A stretch of 64,000 nucleotides of DNA, taken from positions 12,531 to 76,530 of the forward strand of contig NZ_QSOP01000012.1 in NCBI RefSeq assembly GCF_003436275.1, read 5' to 3'. Every line of letters starts with the position of its first letter. Within the stretch, counting starts at the first letter, position 1. The translations under genes were made by a program, and so were the position numbers. Below the pieces are notes generated by a model. That model saw only the letters and a program-made list of their open reading frames with translations. It did no database searches and was not told the DNA's origin. Below are positions 54,285-62,127 of the stretch, piece after piece. Source of the stretch: Collinsella sp. TM09-10AT (GTDB lineage: Bacteria > Actinomycetota > Coriobacteriia > Coriobacteriales > Coriobacteriaceae).

Positions 54285-56315
54285 CTACAGCTCGTTGGCC
54301 GCATGATACGCCGTGCGAATGGCGCTCGCGATGTCGGCGGTGCGCTCGCCCGAGCAGTCGCCCACGCAGGTCACGGGCACCGTCACGCCATCCAGGTCAA
54401 ACGCGTTGGCCTTGGAGCCCACGGCCATCACCACGTAATCGCAGGCGATCTTCACCGGCTCCTCGGCACCGTCCTCGGTGGTGTGCACGGCCTCCACGCC
54501 CTCGTCGGTAATGGCGGTCAGGCGGGTCTTAACGTGCTGTTCCACGTTGTGGGCGGCAAAGTCGCTCATGATCAGCGGCAGAATGGTCTCGGACTCGCCA
54601 GCGGCAATCTTGTCGAGCATCTCGACAATCGCCACCTCGCAGCCGTGCTGCAGCAGGTACTCGGCAGTCTCGATACCCACCAGGCCACCGCCAATGACGG
54701 CGACGCGCCCGCTGAGCTCCACCTTGCCGGCCAGCACGTCCCAGCTCGAGACGACCTTCTCCGAGTCGGCGCCCGGAACGGGGATGACCACGTCATGCGC
54801 GCCCACGGCCACAATCGCGGCGTCGGCGGCGTTGAGGTCCGCGGGGCGAGCGGCATGGTTGAGCTCAACCTTCACGCCCAGGCCGGGCAGAATCTTCTCG
54901 TAGTACTCGACCGAGCGCATAATCTCATCCTTGCGCGGAGGCGCGGCCGCCAGCACAATCTGGCCGCCCAAGTGATCGCTCGCCTCATAGACGGTCACGT
55001 CGTAGCCGCGCTTGGCCGCCACGCGTGCGGCCTCCAGGCCGGCAATACCGCCGCCCACCACGGCGATCTTCTTGTCGCCCTCGCCCGGCTTAATGGCGAT
55101 GGTCGCCTCGTCGCCGTTCTCGGCGTTGAGCACGCACGAGATGTACTTGCGGTTTTGAATCGCATCGACGCAGCCCTTGTTGCAGTTGAGGCACTCGCGG
55201 ATGGGCTCGCCGGTCGCGGCCTTCAGCGCAATGTCGGGGTCGCACATGAGCGAGCGGCCATAGGCGATAATGTCGGCCGCGCCGTCCTCAAGAATCTTCT
55301 CGCCGGCCTCGACCGAAACAACACGGCCGACGGTGGCCACCGGCACGGAGACCAGGGCCTTGACGCGCTCGGCCACCGGCAGCGTCCAGTTGTAGGGCAT
55401 GGCACCCATGGGCGGAATGGTGTCGCCCATGTTGCCGGTGTGGTTGGCCTGCGCGACCTGGATCATGTCGATGCCCGCGCCCTCGAGCAGCTTGGCGAAC
55501 TCGCAGGCCTCGTCGGGCTGCAGGCCACCCTTGCCGCGCGGCGTGCCGTCGGGGTTCTCCATGATCACGGGGAGCTTGTACTCCACCATCAGCTGCGGCG
55601 CGGCTTCCTTAATGGCGGCGACGACCTCGAGCGCATAGCGAACGCGGTTCTCGAACGAACCGCCGTACTCGTCGGTACGCTTGTTGAGGATGGCCGAACA
55701 TAGCGAACCCACCAAGCGGTCGCCGTGGACCTCGATGGCGTCAATGCCGGCCTGCTGCGCGCGAGCGGCCGAGGCGGCGATGGCCTCCTTGATCTGGGTG
55801 AGCTGCTCTACGCTCGCCTCGTTCACAAAGTGCTGCATATCGTGGTGCAACTTGGCGTAGGCCTGCTTGCGGATCTCGTTGGACTCGGCCATCTTGGCGG
55901 CAAAGGTCTCCTCGTCGCCGGCGGCCTTGGCCTCCTGCGCGGCCTTGGCGGCGGCCATGGAACCCATGACCATGCGGCCGACACCGGGCACGTCGTACTC
56001 GGGGTGGAACAGCTGCAGCGCGACCTTGGCGCCGTGCTTGTGAACGGCGTCGGCCAGCGCCTTAAACGTGGGGATCTGGGCGTCGGTCGCTAACTTGGGC
56101 GTGGGGCTTGCGGTCATAACAGGAGCAACGTCGCCGATGACGATGTAGCTCACGCCGCCACGGGCCAGGCGCTCGTAAAAAGCCAGGCTGCGCTCGCCAA
56201 TGGAACCGTCGCGCTCCTCGTAGCCGGTGGTCAGCGGCGGGAACATAATGCGGTTTTTAAGCTCAAGGGGGCCAACCGTAATGGGCTGGAGCAGTTTGGA
56301 TGCGGGTGCGGTCAT
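54285..56315 (-). CDS. Old Yellow Enzyme / 2,4-dienoyl-CoA reductase-type oxidoreductase (FMN, 4Fe-4S, FAD)
   Basis: 676 residues. N-terminal OYE TIM barrel (1-~370; ELKNRIMFPPLTT, EVHGDRLVGSL, TDEYGGSFENRVRYALEV), a 4Fe-4S motif (CLNCNKGC followed by a Cys in ISCVLN), and C-terminal FAD/NAD(P) domains (VVGGGIAGLEAARVA near 400; VIGGGLVGIETAEYL near 530). NAD(P)H electrons pass FAD-FeS-FMN to reduce an activated C=C bond. Relatives include bacterial 2,4-dienoyl-CoA reductase, BaiCD/BaiH and FldZ; the substrate is unknown. The usual catalytic Tyr/His of the barrel were not all placed. ATG 56315 fits AGAGAGG better than ATG 56321. Confidence 0.9.
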   Translation of the reverse strand: MTAPASKLLQPITVGPLELKNRIMFPPLTTGYEERDGSIGERSLAFYERLARGGVSYIVIGDVAPVMTASPTPKLATDAQIPTFKALADAVHKHGAKVALQLFHPEYDVPGVGRMVMGSMAAAKAAQEAKAAGDEETFAAKMAESNEIRKQAYAKLHHDMQHFVNEASVEQLTQIKEAIAASAARAQQAGIDAIEVHGDRLVGSLCSAILNKRTDEYGGSFENRVRYALEVVAAIKEAAPQLMVEYKLPVIMENPDGTPRGKGGLQPDEACEFAKLLEGAGIDMIQVAQANHTGNMGDTIPPMGAMPYNWTLPVAERVKALVSVPVATVGRVVSVEAGEKILEDGAADIIAYGRSLMCDPDIALKAATGEPIRECLNCNKGCVDAIQNRKYISCVLNAENGDEATIAIKPGEGDKKIAVVGGGIAGLEAARVAAKRGYDVTVYEASDHLGGQIVLAAAPPRKDEIMRSVEYYEKILPGLGVKVELNHAARPADLNAADAAIVAVGAHDVVIPVPGADSEKVVSSWDVLAGKVELSGRVAVIGGGLVGIETAEYLLQHGCEVAIVEMLDKIAAGESETILPLIMSDFAAHNVEQHVKTRLTAITDEGVEAVHTTEDGAEEPVKIACDYVVMAVGSKANAFDLDGVTVPVTCVGDCSGERTADIASAIRTAYHAANEL

Positions 56316-56451
56316 GGACATTCCTCTCTTGTAGGCGCGGCGGCGATGTTGCCGCGTAGTTGTCTAGAGGATATGACATGGGAGCACGGCGACGCAACGG
56401 AAATCGGCAGATAGCAGGTAGCGGCAGGTGGATGGGGCGGGGCCGGCTGCC

Positions 56452-56918
56452 GGTTTGTCTCAATCTGTAACAGTAAGACCCTATTTTGCCGAGCAACTGT
56501 TACAGATCGAGACAAACCGAAACCGTCCCGGCGGAAAATCTCAATCTGTAACATCTACAGGCCAAAAACGACCCTAGATGTTACAGATCGAGACATTCCT
56601 CTCGACCCATCCCTAACAATCTAGATCTGTAACATCTGGACCCACTTTTGACCCCTACCTGTTACAGATTGAGACAAACCAATCCCGTCTGCCGAAAGAT
56701 CTAGATCTGTAACAGTTACTCGGCAAAATGGGCCCCAGATGTTACAAATCGAGACAAACGGGACCCGCCTGCAAGAAAATCTCAATCTGTAACAACAACT
56801 CGGCAAAATCCGTCCCTCGTGTTACAGATTTAGACAAACTGAGACCGTCCTGCCGAAAGATCTCAATCTGTAACACCTAGCCGCCCAAATCGGGTCCACC
56901 TGTTACAGATCGAGATTA
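56452..56918. repeat. six-unit 81-bp palindromic array with fixed 25-base variable cores
   Basis: Six units. Each has a left arm near TCTCAATCTGTAACA, a core of exactly 25 bases, and a right arm near TGTTACAGATCGAGA. Cores are 56473-56497, 56554-56578, 56635-56659, 56715-56739, 56795-56819 and 56876-56900. The segment between cores is 55-56 bases, so the period is 80-81. A semi-conserved GTCCTGCCGAAA-like string lies between units. The array fills the space between the reductase gene and the tRNA gene. Confidence 0.93.
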
Positions 56919-56970
56919 TGTTTGAGAGGCTGGAAATTGGACTGAGAAAACAGTCCCGGAATAACAAAAA

Positions 56971-56995
56971 AGCTCGCCGGCTAGGCCGACGAGCT
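56971..56995 (-). terminator. tRNA gene terminator
   Basis: AGCTCGTCGG and CCGGCGAGCT arms (minus strand) are followed by TTTTTTGTT just after the tRNA 3' end. Confidence 0.85.
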
Positions 56996-57004
56996 GCAAG
57001 TTCT

Positions 57005-57081
57005 TGGTCGCGGGGGCAGGATTTGAACCTACGACCTCCGGGTTATGAGCCCGGCGAGCTACCAGACTGCTCCACCCCGCA
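57005..57081 (-). tRNA. initiator tRNA-Met (CAU)
   Basis: 77 nt with encoded CCA (57005-57007). Anticodon loop CTCATAA closed by three consecutive G-C pairs (CCGGG/CCCGG), the mark of initiator tRNA; T-loop GGTTCAAATCC. Position 1 is U opposite G72, giving a U-G wobble instead of a Watson-Crick pair, in keeping with initiator identity (commonly C1-A72). Confidence 0.96.
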
Positions 57082-57278
57082 ATGTCTGGACGCCTCATGT
57101 GCGCAAGAAAGAATATTACGCGGGAGTTCGGTAAGCGGCAAGGAAAATCTCGTAGAGCATAATTCCTTCATATTTAGAACCCCTCAGCCCCTATCACCGT
57201 GAACGAATCGCAGCCGAGCGCCGCCGGCGGCACGTATACAATGGTGCGCGTCCTTTTACGCCGACACCTGGAGTAGAC

Positions 57279-58052
57279 ATGCTGCTCGCTATCGATATGG
57301 GAAACACGCAGACGGCCATGGGCCTGTTTGACGGAGACGAGCTGGTGCAGTCGTGGCGTATGCCCACCGACCGCTCCTATACCGCCGACGAGATCCACGT
57401 GCGCCTGATGGGTTTCTTTAAGATGTACGACCTCTCGCTCGGCGCGGTCGACGCGATCGCCTTTGCCGGCGTGGTGCCACAGCTTTCGTGCGAGTGGCAC
57501 GCCGTGGCCAACCGCATCGCGGCAGACGCCATCGTCATCGGGCCGCAGACGGCGGCCGTGACCAAGCTGCGGGCGGCACGCCCCCAGGCCGTTGGTGCCG
57601 ACCGCATCGCCAACGCCGTCGCTGCCGAGACCTTCTACGGCGCCCCAGCGATCGTGGTGGACTTTGGCACCGCAACCAATATCGACGTCATCGACGAGGA
57701 CGGTTATTACATTGGCGGAGCGATCGCGCCGGGTATCCGCATCTCCATGGACGCGCTCGCCGCCCGAGCCGCCAAGCTCGCCAGCGTGCCGCTCGAGGCG
57801 CCCGAGCATGCCATCGGCCGCGATACCGAGGAGTGCATCAAGGTCGGCGCCGTAACGGGCGCCGCCGCCATGGCCGAGGGCCTGGTCACGCGCATGAAGC
57901 GCGAGCTGGGGCGCGAGGACGCCACCGTTATCGCCACGGGCGGCCTCGCCAGCATCGTCGCCGATTCGACTGATGCCTTCGACATAGTCGACGGCCAGCT
58001 CACCATCAAAGGCATCTGCGAAATCTACCGCCGCATGCAGAAGCTGGGGTAA
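57279..58052 (+). CDS. coaX: type III pantothenate kinase
   Basis: 257 residues. Phosphate-loop motif LLAIDMGNTQTAMGLFDGD at the N-terminus, GADRIANAVAA and VVDFGTATNIDVID are CoaX signatures. It phosphorylates pantothenate, the first step of CoA synthesis, and needs a monovalent cation. ATG 57279 has GGAG upstream; a TACAAT box at 57237-57242 is a likely -10. It stands alone between the tRNA gene (divergent) and the convergent DUF4143 ATPase. Confidence 0.96.
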   Translation: MLLAIDMGNTQTAMGLFDGDELVQSWRMPTDRSYTADEIHVRLMGFFKMYDLSLGAVDAIAFAGVVPQLSCEWHAVANRIAADAIVIGPQTAAVTKLRAARPQAVGADRIANAVAAETFYGAPAIVVDFGTATNIDVIDEDGYYIGGAIAPGIRISMDALAARAAKLASVPLEAPEHAIGRDTEECIKVGAVTGAAAMAEGLVTRMKRELGREDATVIATGGLASIVADSTDAFDIVDGQLTIKGICEIYRRMQKLG

Positions 58053-58097
58053 GGCGGGGTTTAAGTCGAGCGCGAGCGGCGAACTAGGCAACGCATC

Positions 58098-58146
58098 GGT
58101 CCTATTCCTCAAAATCGAAATTTTTTCGTTTTTGAGGAATAGGACC
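58098..58146. repeat. GAGGAATAGG palindrome (copy 1), bidirectional terminator
   Basis: GGTCCTATTCCTCAAAA is inverted as TTTTGAGGAATAGGACC around an AT-rich loop, followed by TTTTGC. It lies between the convergent coaX and DUF4143 ATPase genes. Two more copies lie beyond the ATPase start. Confidence 0.85.
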
Positions 58147-58151
58147 TTTTG

Positions 58152-59348
58152 CTAAGCCTCGCCGCACAACCACCTCGCCAGGTCCACGATCTGCACCCCA
58201 TTGCGGTCCGTGGCCTCGTGATGCGTGCGGGCGAGAATCATCTTGGGGTACGCGTCGCCAATGCTCAGCAGTGGTGAAATCTCGCGTTCAAATGTCTTAT
58301 CCGAGCTGATGTCGTCGCTCACCTGAATGTAGAGCTTCTCGCTTCGCTTGATTGCTACAAAGTCTATTTCCTTTTTATAGAGCACACCGACGTATACCTC
58401 GTATCCGCGGCGCAGCAGCTCGATGGCCACCATGTTCTCGTATACGCGTCCCCAATCCATATCACGTGTACCAAGCAGTGCGTATTTGAACGCGTGGTCT
58501 GCCAGGTAATACTTCTCGCCGCTCTTAAGGTATTTTTTACCGCGAATGTCGAACCGGCGAACTTTATAGAAGGCAAACGCATCGCACAGGTACCCCATGT
58601 ACGCACCGACCGTTTTGTTCGTTATCTTTAGCCCATCTGCGTTCAAAACATCCGTAATGTTGCGTGCCGACGTTATGTTGGAGACGTTGTCCATCATGTA
58701 ATCGGCAATGCGCAGCAGTGCCGATTCGTTTCTCACGTTATGCCGCTGCACGATATCCCTCACGATGAGCGTTTTGAAGACATTGGAGAGATATTGGTAG
58801 CGCTGCTCCTGCAGTGGATAAGGGTAAGAGCCGGACATACCGCCGGTTCTCGCGTACCCATCGAAGTCGCGATCGACCTCGCCCTCGTCACTATAGAAGC
58901 GATACTCCTCAAACGAGAATGGGAAAACCTCGATCTCGAACGTACGCCCCGTAAAGAGCGTCGACAGATCGCTCGACAGCAAAAAGGCGTTCGATCCGGT
59001 GATGAAGATGTCGTACTGCTCGGATGCATGGAGGCTGTTGATCGCGCGTTCAAAGCCGTCGCACATCTGAACCTCGTCGATAAGCAGGAAGTTTTGCTTG
59101 TCGGACACTCGATGCTCTTTCACATAGGCGAGCAGGGCATGATATTCGAGCAGGCCCTCGAACTCGTCGAGGTTGTAATTGATATGGATGACATTCGAAT
59201 TGGACAGATTTGCCTCCACGTAATCGCGGAGGGCCTCGAGCAATTTTGACTTACCGCTACGGCGAATGCCCGTTATGACCTTGATGTCCGGTACGCCAAT
59301 AAGGCTCGTCAACGTGTCCATATATGACGTTCTATTGATGAGTTTCAT
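58152..59348 (-). CDS. AAA-family ATPase with DUF4143 domain
   Basis: 398 residues. Walker A GIRRSGKSKLLEALRD (about 26-41), Walker B FLLIDEVQMCDGFERAI, sensor FITGSNAFLLSSDL, then a DUF4143 C-terminal half with a nuclease-like segment (KKEIDFVAIKRSEKLYIQVS). The family is widespread in gut bacteria, often multicopy, with unproven function. Base use is clearly lower in GC than its neighbours and codons are AT-tolerant, which suggests transfer. It is bracketed by related palindromes, one at its 3' end and two at its 5' side. Confidence 0.88.
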   Translation of the reverse strand: MKLINRTSYMDTLTSLIGVPDIKVITGIRRSGKSKLLEALRDYVEANLSNSNVIHINYNLDEFEGLLEYHALLAYVKEHRVSDKQNFLLIDEVQMCDGFERAINSLHASEQYDIFITGSNAFLLSSDLSTLFTGRTFEIEVFPFSFEEYRFYSDEGEVDRDFDGYARTGGMSGSYPYPLQEQRYQYLSNVFKTLIVRDIVQRHNVRNESALLRIADYMMDNVSNITSARNITDVLNADGLKITNKTVGAYMGYLCDAFAFYKVRRFDIRGKKYLKSGEKYYLADHAFKYALLGTRDMDWGRVYENMVAIELLRRGYEVYVGVLYKKEIDFVAIKRSEKLYIQVSDDISSDKTFEREISPLLSIGDAYPKMILARTHHEATDRNGVQIVDLARWLCGEA

Positions 59349-59374
59349 TGGTGCCTCCCTGCGGTCTTCTATCG

Positions 59375-59415
59375 CTATTCCTCAAAAACGAAAATTATTC
59401 AGTTTTGAGGAATAG
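59375..59415. repeat. GAGGAATAG palindrome (copy 2)
   Basis: CTATTCCTCAAAA inverted as TTTTGAGGAATAG with an AT-rich centre, 26 bases before the DUF4143 ATPase start, where a promoter or operator would lie. Confidence 0.85.
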
Positions 59416-59460
59416 ACTCTGCAACGAATATACCTCGTTAAAGGCCGAGCTGGCTTAATT

Positions 59461-59501
59461 CTATTCCTCAAAATCGAAAGATTTTCAGTTTTGAGGAATA
59501 G
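59461..59501. repeat. GAGGAATAG palindrome (copy 3)
   Basis: 41-base copy differing from copy 2 mainly in its central bases, spaced 86 bases from it. Confidence 0.85.
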
Positions 59502-59599
59502 GGTGCTGACAACCCATTCCCCAGACAACAAGACCCTCCCCAGCACAGGCCGAAGAGGGCTTCGTTGTCATCGCTATCTTTGAGCGCGGGCACCTCGCG

Positions 59600-60301
59600 T
59601 TACAGTCCGCGAATCCGTACGGCCTCGGGCGGAAACTCCTGCTCGCCGGCATCGGTCTTGATGGTCGCGCGACCCCAGATGTCCAGGCCCGCAAACACAC
59701 CGACCGCAAGCGGCAAGCCGCTGGGCGACACCGCCGCAACCTGACGACCCAGCAGTGGCACCATGTCAAAGTACTCGCCCAGCACCGGAGCCAGCGGGCC
59801 GGCAGCGCCCTGTGGTGTGTTGGCGGCAACCGCCCAGGTGTCCACGCGGACCAGCACGGCGGTGGCCAATGCCTCGACCAGCACCTCGTCGGCCATATCC
59901 ACGCCAAGCTCGCTCAGCGCCGCACGTTCAATATCAACCGTCACCGCGGCAAACATGCCCGCAGCACCGGCACCGCCGTTCACGGCAACACGCGCGAGCG
60001 ACGTCTCAAACGCAGGCGCACCGCACACGATATCGCTCGGCCACTGGATACCCACTTTACCGGCAAGGCCCAACCCCGGCGTCGAAGCCGTGCCCACGAG
60101 CGCGTCCATCATGCCCATCGCGGCCACAAACGGCAGGCCGTGGAAGGCGTGCATGTTCACATCGGGGCGCACAACCAGCGAAAACGTCAGCGAAGCATCG
60201 CCCACGCTCCACGCGCACCAGCCCGCGGACACGCCCTCGCGACCCGCGTCACGCGCCGCGTCAAGCTCAGTGGCAGCGACTACAGCGTTCATCTCGATCA
60301 T
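59600..60301 (-). CDS. BirA/lipoate-ligase-fold protein, degenerate
   Basis: 233 residues, no N-terminal HTH. The fold is suggested by GWCAWSVGDASLTFSLVVRP, KVGIQWPSDIVCG and the C-terminal SH3-like part (GLDIWGRATIKTDAGEQEFPPEAVRI). In biotin ligases the KWPND motif supplies the catalytic Lys; here it reads QWPSD (Gln86, Ser89), and the GRGRxG biotin loop is absent. It may be inactive or use another ligand. It starts right after the folP-folK stop (TAGATG), so the two are co-translated. No biotin gene is adjacent. Confidence 0.72.
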   Translation of the reverse strand: MIEMNAVVAATELDAARDAGREGVSAGWCAWSVGDASLTFSLVVRPDVNMHAFHGLPFVAAMGMMDALVGTASTPGLGLAGKVGIQWPSDIVCGAPAFETSLARVAVNGGAGAAGMFAAVTVDIERAALSELGVDMADEVLVEALATAVLVRVDTWAVAANTPQGAAGPLAPVLGEYFDMVPLLGRQVAAVSPSGLPLAVGVFAGLDIWGRATIKTDAGEQEFPPEAVRIRGL

Positions 60302-62032
60302 CTACATACGCCCCAATTCACCCACGATATGGCCCACACGATCCTCGGGCTCCTTGACCTCGACGCCGTTGTAGCGGAAGAACCGCGCCGGGTCGTGCAT
60401 CAGGTCCTCAAGCGGCACCAGCACAAAGTCGCGCTCGCCGATCAGTGGATGCGGCAGGCGCAGCTTTTTGCCGCCGTGGGTCTCGCCGTCCATCCACAGC
60501 AGGTCCAGGTCGATGGTGCGCGGACCGTTGGCCTTGGCCTTTTTGGAGCGGTCGCGGCCCAGCTCGGCCTCGATCTTCATGAGCTCGTCGAGCAGCACCA
60601 GCGGCGCCAACTCGGTCTTGATCTCGATGACGGCGTTGGCAAACGCGTCCTGGCGCGTCTCGTAGGCCGGCTCGCTCTCGTAGATCTTGGAGGAGTTGGA
60701 CACGCAGGTAAGTGGAATCTCGGCGATCATGTCGCGTGCGGCGCGAATGTTGTCGCAGCGATGCCCCAAGTTGGATCCCACGGCCACAAACGCGCGGCGC
60801 GGCTGCGGCTTGGCAACCGCCCAGTAGCCGTTCAGGAACTGCGCAAAACCCGCGGCGTCGTGCACGCGCACGATGTTGGCACCGGCCTGGATGGCGCCCA
60901 GGCACACGCCAAACGTAGCGGCATCGCGCTCGGCGGCCTCGGTCACGCCCGAGACGGCGCCCACAAAGCGCTTGCGCGATACGGCGCACATGAGCGGATA
61001 GCCCAGTGACGCCATCTTGGCAGTCTCGCGCTGGATGACGATGCCCTCGTTAGCCGACTTACCAAAGCCCGGGCCAGGATCGATGCAGATGCGGTCGCGC
61101 GACACGCCGGCGTGGATGAGCGCGCGGGCCTGGTCGGACAGAAAGCCCATGACGCGGCGCATGATGGGCGCCGAATCGGGCAGGGTGAAGCGGCGGAGCT
61201 GCGAGGTGGGCACGTAGGCTTCCTCGCGGCGGGCGCTGCGGCGCATCATGGCGGCCAGGCGGTCATTGGACTCCGATGCGGCCTCGGTGGCCTCGGGCGC
61301 GGGCGCGACGGTCTCGGCGGCAGCAGCCTGCTCGGCGGCCGGCGTCTCCTGCTCGCTTGCAGGCTCGGTCGCGGGCTCAGGTTCGCCAAACGGCAACGAG
61401 GGCTGCACCACGCCGCCCGGAAGCTTGGTCTCCGGCTTAGGCTCGCCCAGCAACTTGCCGCGACGGCGGCGAGCCGGCTTCTCGGCCTCACGCGCGGCCT
61501 CGGCAGCCGCCTCGCGCGCCTTCTCGGCAACAAACGCCGCGGCCGAGGTATCGAGCTGCACCGTCGCGTGCGTACGAGCGGGAGCGGCGACCTCGCCGGC
61601 ATGCATCACAATGACGCCGCAGGTGCTCGTCTTAACAAACTCGACCATCTTGGAGTCAGTGAAGCCGGTCACGTCGTTGACGATCGAGGCGCCGCAGCGC
61701 ACGGCCGCCTTGGCAACCGCCACGTGACGCGTGTCGATCGAGACGATGGCGCCCTCTTTGGCCAGCGCGCGCACCACGGGCAGCACGCGGCGAGCCTCCT
61801 CGTCGGGATTAACCGGGGTAAAGCCGGGGCGCGTGGACTCGCCGCCTACGTCGATGATGTCGGCGCCGGCGTCGAGCATCGCCAGGCCGTACTCGATGGC
61901 GGCATCCGGGTCGAAGTGCTCCCCGCCGTCGCTAAACGAATCGGGCGTCACGTTGAGGACGCCCATGATGCGCGGACGGTCAAAGCTGAGCTCATACTTT
62001 CCGCACCGCCATGTCTTGCTGTCGTTCGCCAT
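60302..62032 (-). CDS. folP-folK: fused dihydropteroate synthase - HPPK, with a long low-complexity insert
   Basis: 576 residues. Residues ~15-410 are dihydropteroate synthase: IMGVLNVTPDSFSDGG, DIIDVGGESTRPG, SIVNDVTG, and later DPGPGFGKS and SRKRFVGAV. Between about 150 and 285 the barrel is interrupted by a low-complexity Ala/Pro/Glu/Arg insert. Residues ~412-576 are HPPK: FVAVGSNLGHRCDNI, GPRTIDLDLLW, PHPLIGERDFVLVPL. Together they make 7,8-dihydropteroate in folate synthesis. The common bifunctional order is FolK-FolP; here it is FolP-FolK. ATG 62032 lies six bases after AGGAGG. Confidence 0.93.
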   Translation of the reverse strand: MANDSKTWRCGKYELSFDRPRIMGVLNVTPDSFSDGGEHFDPDAAIEYGLAMLDAGADIIDVGGESTRPGFTPVNPDEEARRVLPVVRALAKEGAIVSIDTRHVAVAKAAVRCGASIVNDVTGFTDSKMVEFVKTSTCGVIVMHAGEVAAPARTHATVQLDTSAAAFVAEKAREAAAEAAREAEKPARRRRGKLLGEPKPETKLPGGVVQPSLPFGEPEPATEPASEQETPAAEQAAAAETVAPAPEATEAASESNDRLAAMMRRSARREEAYVPTSQLRRFTLPDSAPIMRRVMGFLSDQARALIHAGVSRDRICIDPGPGFGKSANEGIVIQRETAKMASLGYPLMCAVSRKRFVGAVSGVTEAAERDAATFGVCLGAIQAGANIVRVHDAAGFAQFLNGYWAVAKPQPRRAFVAVGSNLGHRCDNIRAARDMIAEIPLTCVSNSSKIYESEPAYETRQDAFANAVIEIKTELAPLVLLDELMKIEAELGRDRSKKAKANGPRTIDLDLLWMDGETHGGKKLRLPHPLIGERDFVLVPLEDLMHDPARFFRYNGVEVKEPEDRVGHIVGELGRM

Positions 62033-62127
62033 GAACATCCTCCTAAAATGCCCACGCCGCCGAGCTTGGGGAGCTGGCGGCGGGGTCGCTTTGCACTCAG
62101 TCTTTCTATTGTATCCGCGCACACGGG

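Noticed and set aside
56452..56918. CRISPR array
   Set aside because: Although 55-56-base repeats alternate with 25-base spacers, the spacers are related to each other and partly inverted, the repeats are palindromic and degenerate, and no cas gene is present.
58152..59348. Toxin-antitoxin or classical restriction-modification gene
   Set aside because: A single ATPase/DUF4143 gene with no methylase or small partner ORF; only the flanking palindromes are notable.
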